This document shows, one piece after another, positions 12,670 through 25,089 of a stretch of 64,000 nucleotides of DNA. The translations under genes were made by a program, and so were the position numbers. The notes below the pieces were generated by a model, which saw only the letters and a list, made by a program, of their open reading frames with translations, made no database searches and was not told the origin of the DNA. This stretch comes from Ligustrum vulgare (Eukaryota; Streptophyta; Magnoliopsida; Lamiales; Oleaceae). Positions within the stretch are counted from its first letter, which is position 1; the number at the start of each line of letters is the position of its first letter. The stretch lies in NCBI GenBank assembly GCA_963555705.1, contig OY743190.1:15693491-15757490 (forward strand), read 5' to 3'.

Positions 12670-15600
12670 TATAGCGACCCAGAATTTTTATGCAATTAAT
12701 AATTATTTTAATATTTAGAAAATTGTGTCGCTATTGTTTTGAAGTTAACGCCGCGACGGATTCGTCTAGCCAAGTCAAGAAATATCGAATTTGTTCGATT
12801 TTAAATTAAAATCCGAATTTCTAAAATTATGTTATTTTAATTAATTATTCAAAGTATTATTTTTAAAATCATTTTTGAATTCCAAATTTATTAAAATATC
12901 TCAATTTTCCTTATTCAAATTATTTCAAGTCCGAATAAGTAATTCAATTTTTATCTCAATATTATTTATTTTAAAATTTGATTGTATCTAATTAAACCAA
13001 ATTTTCTCCACATATTTTCATATCTTTACACAAATTTCTTTATTATTCTTTCCACCTCATTGCACTATCAACAAACACTATCATTATAATCACCAATTCC
13101 ACCTAACACAAAACTTTCATCACCTACGCCACTCCCTCCCTCATCATATTTTCTTTCCATTTCCCACAATAATCTAATCAATCATCCTATCTTTACACTA
13201 AGCAACCACCATCCCATATCAACCAAATTATGATAATTTCCACTCAATTAATATATCAAAGATTCCTCCAAATCATAATGTTTTCCACTAATCAATTTCC
13301 CTTTTCTTTTTCCTCCATCATTCCATCATTATAACACCATTATCAATCCTCCAAATTCTCTGCAAGAACCCAACTCAAAGCCCAATCACAGCAGCAGCCA
13401 CCCCTATCGCCAACCAAACCAATAACAACTGTGAACTTCAACCTTCGTACCAGACACCAATTTCCCAAACACCACCACAGCCCATCATCAACACATCAAC
13501 CAAGCCTCAATTGTCTACACAATCACCATCCACTGTATGTATCAACTAAGAGCCACCACCCAACCAACCATCATCAGTACCAATCAGTTACACCACAATT
13601 CCATCACTGCCATTACTCAATCTTCAGCCATGAACTTCCATCATCACCACAGTCACCACTTACGCCTCTACTGCCCAAATCAATTTCCAAACCATCAACC
13701 ACCGTGAGCCACTACAACCCAACACCGCCTCAACTAAGAACCCAAACCTTCATCACCAACATAATGACCGCAACCAGCATCACCGGCCACCTACTCCACT
13801 GTCTCATCACCACCTCAATCACCACTGTCCATTTATCACCATTCCATACTGATCAGAAACCAACCAAAATCATTCATCATCAGTTGGCACCCTGCAGCTT
13901 TTTCAACGCCAATTGAATCATGAACAAGCAACCATCATCTGAATCAAATTTCCATTTGTCTGAAACTCAACCAATCATCATTAGCAGCATCACCACCTCC
14001 CATTTCGTTTATCACCATTTTGATCTCCAAATCAAACAATCTTAATCATCATCATCAATCAACACCAATCTGTATTAGATCACTCATGGCCAGCTTTCAT
14101 TTTCAACAGCCAACCTCCATCACGCCTCAACTTCAAACCGGCCAATCACCACCCAAACCACAGCAACACCACCAAGCACACTTTTTCCCTGCCTCTGCAA
14201 TTCACCACTGCAACCAACCAAATCAACTGCAATCCCACTTCCAGCAACCATTCCAGCCGCCTGCAGCTCACAGCTGGACCACCAATTAACCTCTACCTAC
14301 AACACTACCACCTAACCTCCGATCCAAAACATCAAACCCAACTCCAAATCGCAACCCAAAATCAAAACCCCAAAACCCAAGAAATAGAGTACCAAATACC
14401 TACCTTAAACCATCGCTGAATTTCCGCCGGAGTATCATCGCGAACCCTAGCTTCGAATCCAGCCCCGGTTCGCACACAAACTCTCACCCAATACTCTCAA
14501 AACCTTTAACCGCCACTCACCGCCACCTTGCTACCGGTGTTGCGCCGGCGAAATCACCGGAAGTGTAGCGCCTTGTTCCTCCGCCTCTCGCCGTCTCTGC
14601 TCTCGTCCTAACTTTCTCTCTCTGATTTGCGATGATATAGAGAGAAGAAGAAAAATCTGATTTTAATAACTTTCAAAATTTGCACTTTGGTCCCTGAAGT
14701 TTTAAAGCCTTTCAATTCAGTCCCTATGTTTTAAAAAGGTTTTATTTCAGTCCTTTCAGCTTTTAAACTTATCATTTCAGTCCCTGCTGATTTACTTTTA
14801 AGCTCAACTTTCAAAGTATCTATTTTAGTCCCTGAACTTTCAAAAGTATTCATTTTAGTCCCTCAATTTTCATAACATCAATTTTAGTCCTCAAATTATA
14901 ATTTATCATTTTGAACTATATATTCGATAGACTAAAGTGACTTATTGGCTAAGACGAAGCGTACGGAGAATTTAAAGAAATTGAAGTCATTCCCGCTCAA
15001 CTTTGCACTCGTCGGATTTGAGGTAGACTCGCACTTATTAATTGATTTAAATTATGATTTCATATAAATGTCATGTGACTTGTGAAAGTCAATTTTTAAG
15101 AAAACAAGTATGTTTTTATGAAAGGTAAATATACCTTATGTTTTTATGAAAAGTAAGTATACCCTATGTTTTTACGATAATGTTTTATATGTTTTGGATC
15201 ATTGCTATGCACATAAGAATTCTTACCACCTAAGTTCGGTAGAATTCTGTGTCTCCATAAGTTTATGAGGATTTACCACCTAAGTTCGGTAAAATTCCTG
15301 TCTTTCCATATGTTTATGAGGATTTACCACCTAAGTTCGGTAAAATTCCTGTCGCGTATGTTTATGAGGATTTCGATCCTATCTTATGTTATGATGGAAA
15401 TGATCCCTATGAATTTCATGAATTATGTTTTGGTATACTTACTGTTATTATGATCTTACTGTTATTATGATTTTACTACATAAGAATTCTTACCACCTAA
15501 GTTCGGTAAAATTCTTATGTTTATGAGGATTTCGATCTTATCCTATGTTATGATGAAAACTTACTGTTATTATGATTTTACTGCATAAGAATTCTTGCCA

Positions 15601-16291
15601 CCTAAGTTCGGTAAAGTTCTTGTGTCTATTTATGTTTATGAGGATTTCAATCCTATCTTATGTTATGCTTTCAAAAGAAATTATGCTTGGCATAATTAAA
15701 ATATTTTTATAAGTATATGGTTTTCAAAGAGCTGTTTTCAAAGAGCCTATGATTTGCAAAATATGTCCCGTGCTGTAATGCACAATATGAGTTTTATCAA
15801 GAGCAGTTTTATAAAGAAGCTCTATCAATGCCCGTTTTATAAAGAGCCGGGATTTATGTGTTTAATCATCTTATAAATAAAATTAATTTGCGATGAGTCT
15901 ACTGAGTATTTCCCCCATGAAATACTCACCCTACTTTTTAACAGTTTTGCAGATTTCGGAGACGGTGGCGAGCGATGAATGATGGTGGCAATAATCGTTG
16001 AACGGTTGAAAGTTTGACGTTAATGATTTCCGTATTTTCCAAACAATCGAATAATTTAGAGAAGTTCATTTATTTGAGAAATTATGATATTGGCAATTTC
16101 TTTACAATATTAATGGTTCGATTTACTATTTCAAATGGTTTCATAAATGTTTTCAATTTTAGCGGCCATTACAGTTTATTTAATGTTGCCAAAATATGAA
16201 TTTCAATTATTTCTTCCGCAAAAATATTATTCGAAAAATTTAGACAGAAAATGACGTAGTGAATCGGGTATACGGAACTCGGGGCGCTACA
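12670..16291 (+). repeat. LTR A3 (3,622 bp), right end of element A
   Basis: The third LTR ends in GGGGCGCTACA at 16291, directly followed by GTCATATGCATG of array unit U0. The left flank ends in AGCGT and the right flank begins with GTCAT. The uninterrupted unit reads CAGCGTCATATG, so only GT is shared and a full 5-bp target duplication is missing. Confidence 0.9.
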
Positions 16292-17137
16292 GTCATATGC
16301 ATGTAACTTACAAGTAGGCAGGTAAAATTGTATTTTTATAGGCCTCCAAATTCGAAAGATTACTATTCTGAACGTATAACCACTCTATATCATCTGTCTT
16401 GGAGCACATGTGACCACCGAGAATTTTGAAGCCAAAGGAATACCTTCACATTTCCACATTACTTGTTCGACAGTTGCTTGAAGATTTGGAAATTACTCTT
16501 CTTTTGTTTGAACAAAAGAAAGGCGTCCTTCCAATATTTTCCAGCGGTCATCATTTGTCATATCCTTCAAGGAATGTGCAGAATTAGAATTGCCTGGATC
16601 CATTGCAACTTTTTGACAAGTATCTTGCTTCCATCAAGTCCACACTTGAACAGTGGCCTTAGTGCATCAAAACCATCACCGAGTACAAGAAGATATTTCT
16701 TTTGTTTTAATGATTTCCACATAATTGTACAGAATGTTCAAGTTCATTGAATAACATTTATTTCCTGTTGATGACTAAATTACTGCTTTAATTGTTCTTT
16801 TAACATTGAAATCACGTGATACAAAAAAGTCATATTCTTAAATTGTGGAAATGTTCCATTTCCTTGTCGTCATTATTGATGAATTGGCAAAGACCTGTTT
16901 TCCCAATTCCTGAAGTACCAACATTTGATATAACAGATGCGGTTGCTCCGTCGGCTACTCCTGATGTTGTTTTCAAGAGGTAGTTTCATTTCCTACTCTT
17001 CAAATTGGTTTTCGCCAATATTTCTTTTTGCCAACTGTAAGTTGAATTATTCTGTTGCTGCCATTGTCAAATCATCACGGATTCTTAGGTTGCTGAAGTT
17101 TGTAGAATAATACATTTCCTACTTACGCAAATATTTG
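16292..17137. pseudogene. CNL-derived tandem unit U0, right part
   Basis: The array resumes in phase after element A. This part holds, on the - strand, the remnants from ARC2 back to the linker. Together with 1-191 it makes one unit of about 1,214 bp. It has GAAAGGCGTCC and a BamHI-type GGATCC where most units have GGAGCC. Confidence 0.8.
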
Positions 17138-18351
17138 ATGTCGTCAAGCAAGTCTTCAAAAGTTTATTGGGAGCTACATGATAGGTTCAAGGAGCTCCAA
17201 AGTTTGTAGCCAATGGTCCAAACTCATATTCAAGATGCAGAAGAACGACAATTTACCGATAAAGCATTTAGAATTTGGCTTTGTCAACTCAAACATGCAG
17301 CCGACAAAGTGAAGGACTTGTTTAGAACACTGCGCATTGAAAGAATCCAGAACATTTAGTTTATTGGTGGCTATCAGTTCTGGTGCCGCTTCCACCATCG
17401 GGTAGAATTAACATTGACATCCGCATACGGATTAAAATCTCCTCCTTGATTTCATAATTCTTTGGGATTACCGAGCAAAATACAAAGCAGTGTTTGAGAT
17501 ACAGCGTCATATGCATGTAACTTACAAGTAGGGCAGGTAAAATTGTATTTTTATAAGCCTCCAAATTCCAAAGATTACTATTCTGAACGTATAACCACTC
17601 TATATCATCTGTCTTGGAGCACATGTGACCACCGAGAATTTATAAGCCAAAGGAATACCTTCACATTTCCACATTACTTGTTCGACAGTTGCTTGAAGAT
17701 TTGGAAATTACTCTTCTTTTGTTTGAACAAAAGAAAGGCGCCCTTCCAATATTTTCCAGCGGTCATCATTTGTCATATCCTTCAAGGAATGTGCAGAATT
17801 AGAATTGCCTGGATCCATTGCAACTTTTTGACAAGTATCTTGCTTCCATCAAGTCCACACTTGAACAGTGGCCTTAGTGCATCAAAACCATCACCGAGTA
17901 CAAGAAGATATTTCTTTTGTTTTAATGATTTCCACATCATTGTACAGAATGTTCAAGTTCATTGAATAACATTTATTTCCTGTTGATGACTAAATTACTG
18001 CTTTAATTGTTCTTTTAACATTGAAATCACGTGATACAAAAAGTCATATTCTTAAATTGTGGAAATGTTCCATTTCCTTGTCGTCATTATTGATGAATTG
18101 GCAAAGACCTGTTTTCCCAATTCCTGAAGTACCAAAATTTGATATAACAGATGCGGTTGCTCCGTCGGCTACTCCTGATGTTGTTTTCAAGAGGTAGTTT
18201 CATTTCCTGCTTTTCAAATTGGTTTTCGCAAATATTTCTTTTTGCCAACTGTAAGTTGAATTCTTCTGTTGCTGTCTTTGTCAAATCATCAAGGATTCTT
18301 AGGTTGCTGAAGTTTGTAGAATAATACATTTCCTACTTACGCAAATATTTG
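17138..18351. pseudogene. CNL-derived tandem unit U1
   Basis: This 1,214-bp unit has the CC remnant on + and the NB-ARC remnant on -. It is unusual in reading GAATTTATAAGCC at about 17637 instead of GAATTTTGAAGCC. That removes a stop and makes an artefactual 140-codon + frame. The linker ORF on - (18087-18329) has TKTATEE instead of TKAATEE. Confidence 0.85.
17213..17359 (+). pseudogene. Rx-type coiled-coil (CC) domain fragment, representative copy in U1
   Basis: This 48-codon frame starts at ATG 17213 and ends at TAG 17357. It reads IQDAEERQFTDKAFRIWLCQ followed by LKHAADKVKDLF, the typical core of the Rx N-terminal CC domain of CNL proteins. That core has the pattern DAEERQ..DKA.R.WL..LK..A. 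Upstream in the same frame the sequence reads YWELHDRFKELQSL, but a TAG stop separates it from the ATG in every copy I read. Units with CCAACGG instead of CCAATGG also lack the ATG. It is a pseudogene piece on the opposite strand from the NB-ARC part of the same unit. Confidence 0.75.
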
Positions 18352-19285
18352 ATGTCGTCAAGCAAGTCTTCAAAAGTTTATTGGGAGCTACATGACAGGT
18401 TCAAGGAGCTCCAAAGTTTATAGCCAACGGTCCAAACTCATATTCAAGATGCAGAAGAACGACAATTTACCGATAAAGCATTTAGAATTTGGCTTTGTCA
18501 ACTCAAACATGCAGCCGACAAAGTGAAGGACTTGTTTAGAACACTGCGCATTGAAGGAATCTAGAACATTTAGTTTATTGGTGGCTATCAGTTCTGGCGC
18601 CTGCTTCCACCATCGGGTAGAATTAACATTGACATCCGCAAACGGATTAATCTCTCCCCCTTCATTTCATAATTCTTTGGGATTACCGAGCAAAATAAAA
18701 AGCAGTGTTTGAGATACAGCGTCATATGCATGTAACTTACAAGTAGGGCAGGTAAAATTTTATTTTTATAAGCTTCCAAATTCCAAAGATTACTATTCTG
18801 AACGTATACCCACTCTATATCATCTGTCTTGGAGCACATCTGACCACCGAGAATTTTGAAGCCAAAGGAATACCTTCACATTTCCACATTACTTGTTCGA
18901 CAGTTGCTTGAAGATTTGGAAATTACTCTTCTTTTGTTTGAACAAAAGAAAGGCGGCCTTCCAATATTTTCCAGCGGTCATCATTTGTCATATCCTTCAA
19001 GGAATGTGCAGAATTAGAATTGCCTGGAGCCATTGCAATTTTTTGACAAGTATCTTGCTTCCATCAAGTCCACACTTGAACAGTGGCCTTAGTGCATCAA
19101 AACCATCACCGAGTACAAGAAGATATTTTTTTTGTTTTAATGATTTCCACATCATTGTACAGAATGTTCAAGTTCATTGAATAACATTTATTTCCTGTTG
19201 ATGACTAAATTACTGCTTTAATTGTTCTTTTAGCATTGAAATCACGTGATACAAAAAGTCATATTCTTAAATTGTGGAAATGTTC
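18352..19285. pseudogene. CNL-derived tandem unit U2, first part
   Basis: This unit is broken twice. It continues at 29000-29231 after element B and at 36517-36565 after element C, and the three parts add up to 1,215 bp. Features include GGAATCTAGAAC, GCGCCTGCTTCC and GAAAGGCGGCC. The P-loop part follows element B. Confidence 0.85.
19281..19285 (+). repeat. Target site duplication of element B, left copy
   Basis: TGTTC directly precedes the TGTAACACC end of element B and recurs at 28995-28999. Uninterrupted units read AAATGTTCCATTTCC here, so one TGTTC was duplicated on insertion. Confidence 0.95.
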
Positions 19286-22050
19286 TGTAACACCCCAAGT
19301 TCAAGAATCTTAAACCTAGGTGTTAACTCCCCTTTTTCTTTTAATGCGGAAATAAATCGTTTAAACATTAAAATGCGGAATTTAAATATCGTTTACACGA
19401 CAAAAATGTTCATTTATCTATTATAAATGTTTTAGCGAAATTTCGGCAGAGTCTCCTCTATAAATTGGACATAGCCAACCTGTAGAGGAGCATCAAAACC
19501 ATTTATAAATACACATCACAACTCACTCCATCCCAAACATCATCCAAACCATTATAATAAGTCCCAAACTCCTCAACAATACAATTCCAAGTAAATAAAC
19601 TTTAGCAAATGAAATAAGAGGTATTTTAACCTCAATAATACATGAATTAAAGGATTAATAATTAGAAATTGAAATAAATTCTAATCTAACTTTATTTTAA
19701 AAGAGTTGATGCGGGTATAGCCTGAGTCAGCTGCCGAGTGCTCTCCTCGGATCACCTAACTTTCATCACCTGAAATGTTGGGGAGGGATTGGGGTGAGAT
19801 AAAGCTCAGTAAGTAAACTGTATGCATGCTTATGACATGAATGCTTTAAAAATTTCATATATGTATCCCCATTTACTTTACTTTCCAAAACTTTCAAACT
19901 TTTCAAACTTTCATTTCATTTCAAAACTTTCACTTCATTTCCAAACTTTCACTTACTTTCCATCGTGAGCTCACTTGGTGTAACTTCTAGTCAATCAGAA
20001 TACAGTGGGCAATGACTTATTTGGAACCAGATTACATGTGCATTTCCACCGCAAAGCGGTTTAACATTCACTTTCCCACCGCAAAGCGGTTTAACATTCA
20101 CTTTCCCACCGCAAAAGCGGTTTAACAGTCCACCGTAAACGGTTGAACATTCCGTCGCAAAGCGACTTAATTCGGGTACGCCGGTCCCCCGCGCCCCATT
20201 TCCCACTCGCAACTTTCATGAACTAGAAGTACACCCATTCATTCTTTCAAAAACTTGGGATACATAACTTTTGAACAAACTTGCACCTTGATACATTTCT
20301 TTCATTTAAAACATTTGACTTCCCAATTTCGATGTCAATGCATGCTTTATGATGAAAGGACATGATAATGTGCATGCTTGAACATTCTTCTCAATAACAC
20401 ATACTTTCATAACGTAAATGAAATTCATCAAGGCAAGTAAGTTGCAAGACAATCATTTACACATAACTTTCACATTTACATTCAACTTTGATGAAAATAG
20501 GGGGAAGTTTACTTACTTGACGTCCTTAGCATTTACCGTTATCTGGATTTGCAAGTGGAGGAGCCTCGACTGCCCGTGTCGTCAATGTACCAACAATCCT
20601 AGTTATATTCATTCATTAAATAAAATATACTTTTATTAGCATTAACCCCCGTAATTGAAATTGACCAATTAAAATTCGAAATCATCACTGAGTAAAAATT
20701 AATAAAAACATTCAGAGTCCCTTAATATTTCAAAAATTACCATTATGCTTCAACTTAACTAGCAGTACCATTTAAAAGACATAACTTACGGATTTAGAAA
20801 CTTGAAACTTCACACACGCACATTATCCAAAATTTGAAATCCACAATTGAGGTTAAAAATTCTGTGACTCACAATTTGATTCAAACACGTCCAAATACAT
20901 TTACTCAAATCTCAAACCAAATTCTAACTTTGGAATTTACTTATTTATAAATCAACATATAAACTAAACAATTAACTAACACAATTGAATCTATATTTAT
21001 ACCCCTTTCTAGCTCAAAAATGAAACTAAACATTTTTGACATTTGGAAATTTATCTACAGACTAAAATCTGAAATTATACATGTGCCCACATAAAAATCC
21101 AATTTTTTATATATTTACATATACCTATACATATATAATAACATACACATTCCCATTCATCAATATTCACACACTTAAACATCAAAAATTTCTAAATTTA
21201 TGGTATAATCCGGATTCAAAAATTATACATCCATGATGAACATTACTAAAACCCAAAATTTGCCTAAAATTCGAAATCTACATACACATAGAATCTGAAA
21301 AATCTGAAAATTTTACATATATACATACACAGTAATGTATGTCTACACCTAATATCTTGATAGTTCAACTGAATTTATACATAAATACAATATATACATA
21401 TAATTCCATATATACAAACAAAAATCCCATGTGTGTGTTGCGTGTGAGTGTGTCCGTGAGTGGGGGTGTGTGCGGGCTCGGGTATGTGTGTGTGTCGTGA
21501 AGAAAAAAGGGGAAAAGAGGGTGGTCTTACTACTGGTGGGAGGCGGCGGTCGACGGTAGTTGCCGGGGAAGGAGAGAAGCCGAGAGACAGAGAGGAGAGA
21601 GCGTAGAGACGGAGAGAGAGCGCAGAGACGGAGAGAGCTCGGGTGAGAGGGTGAGAATGAGGGTTAGGTTAGGGTTTAGGTGTAATCTTTAAGATATTTG
21701 CAATTTAGTCCCTCATTCTCATAAATTAGTAATGTAGGCTTATAACTTTCAATTAACATTCCAAAGGGTCACCAAACTTTTCTCAACTTCAATTTAATGC
21801 AATTTAGGCAACTTACTACTCAATAAAAAATAAAATTCGCAAGTAACAATTAAAATAAACAATTAGACATAGAATTGTACGTAAACAATTTATAAACTTT
21901 TTTAATTGGTACATTGATCGAAGCGGCGTCCAAGTCCTTCCACTGCAAAATAATTCAACTTGTTATCAATAATAATTGTCAAATAAATTATTCATCATAA
22001 AAATTTAGGTGGCATTCAAGAAAGCACGCAAAACGAAAAGTGGTCTTACA
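19286..22050 (-). repeat. LTR of element B, left (3' LTR in element sense)
   Basis: These 2,765 bp run from TGTAACACCCC to GTGGTCTTACA. On the + strand the LTR holds a hairpin array (20048-20166), a GT-rich stretch (about 21430-21480) and a GA-rich stretch (about 21565-21645). The last two read CA-rich and CT-rich in the element sense. A short TTAGGGTTTAGG lies at about 21665 and one AGTCCCTC motif at about 21707. I see no protein-coding frame. Confidence 0.93.
20048..20166 (+). repeat. Array of five short perfect hairpins in LTR B (left)
   Basis: The five palindromic cores are 20048-20060 and 20078-20090 (ACCGC-AAA-GCGGT), 20108-20121 (ACCGC-AAAA-GCGGT), 20132-20143 (ACCGT-AA-ACGGT) and 20154-20166 (GTCGC-AAA-GCGAC). 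Spacers resemble TTAACATTCACTTTCCC. Copies four and five change bases on both arms so that pairing is kept. The right LTR has the same array at 26992-27110. Confidence 0.9.
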
Positions 22051-22085
22051 ATTCCTTACCCCCTAAAAGAAATTTCGTCCTCGAA
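22051..22085 (-). promoter_or_regulatory. Polypurine tract and conserved end-of-pol motif of element B
   Basis: Read on -, TTCGAGGACGAA (complement at 22074-22085) is followed by AAGAAATTTC-type sequence and the purine tract TCTTTTAGGGGGTAAGGAAT against the LTR. This is the same FEDEI plus PPT arrangement as in elements A and C. Confidence 0.85.
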
Positions 22086-22500
22086 ATTATAATTTACCAA
22101 AACTTGTGGATACTTAGTACGCATTTCATCTTCGCGTTCCCAAGTAGCCTCTTCCACTGCATGATTCCTCCAAAAGACTTTAACTAATGTTACCTTCTTT
22201 CTTCCCGAACCTCATGACTCTTTTCATAAGGGCTACCTTCAAAAAGATCACATCTCCTTCAACGAATTCCAAGGTTTCCTTCTTCTGTCCACATAGCTTT
22301 TCTGTCAACTCTGTGCAATTTTCATTCCCTGACGAATTATTTCAACAACTTCAGTTGTCTGCTGTACTATTACTGGACCCAATAATCTTCTTTCTCCTAC
22401 TTCATCCCAATGAACCGGCAATCTACATTTTCTATCGTATGGTACTCAATACGGATCGAAGTTTAATAGCTATTGTTGTAGGAGATCATCAACCAACATT
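22058..22500 (-). pseudogene. Integrase C-terminus and chromodomain-like tail, broken
   Basis: In frames joined by shifts, the - strand reads SYNNSY-stop-TSI, DRKCRLPVHWDEVGERRLLG, VQQTTEVVEIIRQGMKIAQS, QKSYVDRRRK, then MKRVMRFGKKG, NHAVEEATWEREDEMRTKYP and FEDEI. This is the order at the end of plant chromovirus pol: end of the integrase core, the GPY/F-type region with the RFGKKG motif, then the chromodomain tail. Several in-frame stops and frameshifts make it non-functional. The 108-codon + frame at 22187-22513 is its antisense shadow. Confidence 0.8.
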
Positions 22501-22509
22501 ATCCCACTT

Positions 22510-25085
22510 ATGAATCCATTCACTAACTTTCCATTTCCAGCCTTTCATAGGATCTATTCTAACGTCTAAACCTTAATATATATATTGATTGATCACATTC
22601 TTAAAACTAAAATCAAGATTGACAAAATTAAAACTTTATAATCCAGAATTATTGAAACTTGACGTCCATACCAAAATATACAGTAGAAATACTAAAACTT
22701 TGACAGAATCTTTCTGGAAAGATTTACAAACGAAATCCTTTCTGAACATGCTGACATTTCTTTTAAAATCGAAGAATTAACTTAAATCCTGTAACCCATA
22801 CTTACATATTGTAATCAAGTATTCAGCATCATACACTCATCTTAAAACTAAAGCCAAGGTACTAATTTAAGAATTCATGCTTTCAAAATCATCATAACAA
22901 CAATACTCTAACCAAGTATTTTATAAATAAATCATTAACCTATCACCAATGAATAAGACTTTTGTGATTCATATAGAATTCCTCATCAAGTTTACTCAAC
23001 CCAAAGATACAACTCCACAATAAGTAAAAGTTAGACTAATGATCATCTTAGATTTCAACCAATCCAAATTTATGTATATTCCATGGAGATCTCAAAATGA
23101 ATAATATGCTCTACTCACATCTAATGCACAACCAACAATGAGTAACCACAACTACATCACCAAAATTTTAAATAAATTCATCTATCTTGTCATAAACAAA
23201 CCATTGATTAGTTCAAACATATCATCACACTATTCTTCCATAGGACAATCATGACCTTCATTAACTGTCTAGTCACCATAACTTGTGATAATCATGTGAC
23301 ATGCCACTTGTCACCATACCCTATGACCTCAACATTTAATCATATCAATCTCCTTGAGATCACAGTATAATAACCATCATATATATCACATGAACATTCA
23401 TACATCAATAAATCACGGAAATCTTATATATACCAATCTCTCAATCTCTATAAATCTTAAATTCTGTCATTGTCACTCTTTCTGCACACTACTCCATAAT
23501 AAGTAATCATTCTGAAGTCTTATTCTCATTTTCCACAAATTCTATCCATAAGGACAATTGCCTAAAATTTCATTTCTTATTTTTGAATCAAGATACCATC
23601 AATAATAATTTCCACAATTTCATGGTATGTACTATCATAAACTTTACTCCGATCAGATGCATTACTTCTGCAATACTTGTACAAATCTAGGACCTGATAA
23701 AGTTTCTTTCATCAATATTGAAAACTTAATGTAAATCAGTGAATCATTCACATTATGAGGAAATCCTGATTTATTTTCCATGACTGAGATTCATCATTCT
23801 TCGAATTCCACTTTAAAACCAAATATAGCATAACTTATTCATGGAAAGTCAACTTATTTCATAATCTCAATACATCGTCACCTTCAGTTCTCACCATAAG
23901 AGCAATCGCATTATTCCTTATAAAATTATCTCTTGTACTTTTTATATTCAAATGACCTTATGACAGTCATCATTATCTCACATAATCCCAAACCTTCAAT
24001 CATATGTCCCCAAATTCTCATTTCGAATAAATGATTACTCATATAAGGCATCTCACCATAGAATATTTTCAATATCTCCCATTCATGGTAACTGACTAAT
24101 CCCAATAATCATCTTACATGTAAATTCAACAGACGGTAAATGGTTTTCCTAACCATCACAAAGGTCTAAAATGCAAGCTCTCAACATGGCCTCTAAACTC
24201 TGTATAAAGAAATATTTGCTGACTACTTAAGTCATTATTCAATAACCCAAATGACATCACGTCTCTTCACTAATCTCTGTAAGCCCATGGAAAATTCTCT
24301 CCAAATTTCAATAAATCTTTACTATTTCTTTAAAAACATACCAAACCATAATAATTTGTCATCTCTAAAACTTCTTTATCACCAAATATCACCAAAATAA
24401 TCAAAACGATAAAAATTACCTGAATATTCTCTCTATGTAGTATATCCAATAACATATTATTCACAAATCAACATAATGTCATCAGCTTATCTTCAACATA
24501 TCTTCCCGATCAAATTCCAAAATAAATCAACAATATTATCTCATATCCTCATAATTTATAATACTCTCCAATACAAGTGATCATTCCTTACTAGTGATCA
24601 ATCCGTTCCCAAGAATAATTAAGATTCTTCCCAATAACGCCATAATACTTGTCTTCACTCATCTTTTCAAAATATAACTTATCATTTCCCAATGTATGGA
24701 TCAAATCATCACATAACTTCATGTATACCTTGCTATCCCAGAAAACCAATCCATAATTCCTCAACATAACAATTTCAAATCATAATTTCCAATATCAATA
24801 TCTCACTTCCTTCAATACATTAGTTGGCTCAAAAGACTACTCATACTTATAAATATATGCCACATCATATTCCAAAAATTTAATCACAAGACCAAGCTAC
24901 ATAATAAATTTCTCTCAAAATAGAGGAATAATTCACTTACTCAACACAATATCCATTACTTAATTCCCAATAACTAAGAACCAAATCTTTAAACCTCTAA
25001 TTTCATAGTTCTTCTCATAAAAGTCTCAATAAAATCATATCACTTCTGATCTCTACATCTCTTCACAACTTCATAAAACTGGTTT
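22510..25085 (-). other. Non-coding core of element B, homologous to interiors of A and C
   Basis: About 2.6 kb carry no recognisable domain and no frame above about 63 codons. Read on -, several segments match element A. The reverse complement of about 24541-24670 matches 4680-4800, that of 24901-24960 matches 4200-4265, and that of 22961-23030 matches 5220-5290. This core stands where RT, RNase H and the integrase core would be. Confidence 0.75.
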
Positions 25086-25089
25086 TGCC

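Larger units (their letters stand above)
192..16291 (+). mobile_element. Element A: non-autonomous chromovirus-type LTR retrotransposon, LTR-int-LTR-int-LTR concatemer
   Basis: Three copies of a 3,622-bp LTR alternate with two copies of a 2,617-bp internal region, with an exact period of 6,239 bp. Each internal region starts with a tRNA-iMet primer-binding site and ends with the chromovirus-type FEDEI pol tail and a purine-rich tract, which sets + as the sense strand. LTR ends are TATAGCGACCC and GGGGCGCTACA. The expected TG at the 5' end has become TA in all copies. There is no gag and no recognisable RT or integrase core, so the element would depend on enzymes supplied by another element. 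Long LTRs with a short non-coding interior fit the LARD class (large retrotransposon derivative). Only a few substitutions separate the copies, so the structure is young. It interrupts array unit U0. A three-LTR structure is usually explained by unequal recombination between LTRs. Confidence 0.9.
16292..19285. repeat. CNL-derived tandem array, left block (U0 right part, U1, U2 left part)
   Basis: These two and a half units of the 1.215-kb repeat lie between elements A and B. They are in phase with the large block at 36.5-64 kb, so all blocks were once one continuous array. See U9 for the internal layout. Confidence 0.9.

Noticed and set aside
21430..21500. GT-rich tract in LTR B
   Set aside because: An interrupted simple repeat with no sign of function beyond low complexity.
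21655..21690. Telomere-like TTAGGGTTTAGG in LTR B
   Set aside because: Only a few imperfect copies occur, and short runs of this kind are common near plant transcription starts. It is not an interstitial telomere.
22187..22513. 108-codon + frame in element B
   Set aside because: It is antisense to the integrase/chromodomain remnant, which gives clear family motifs on -.
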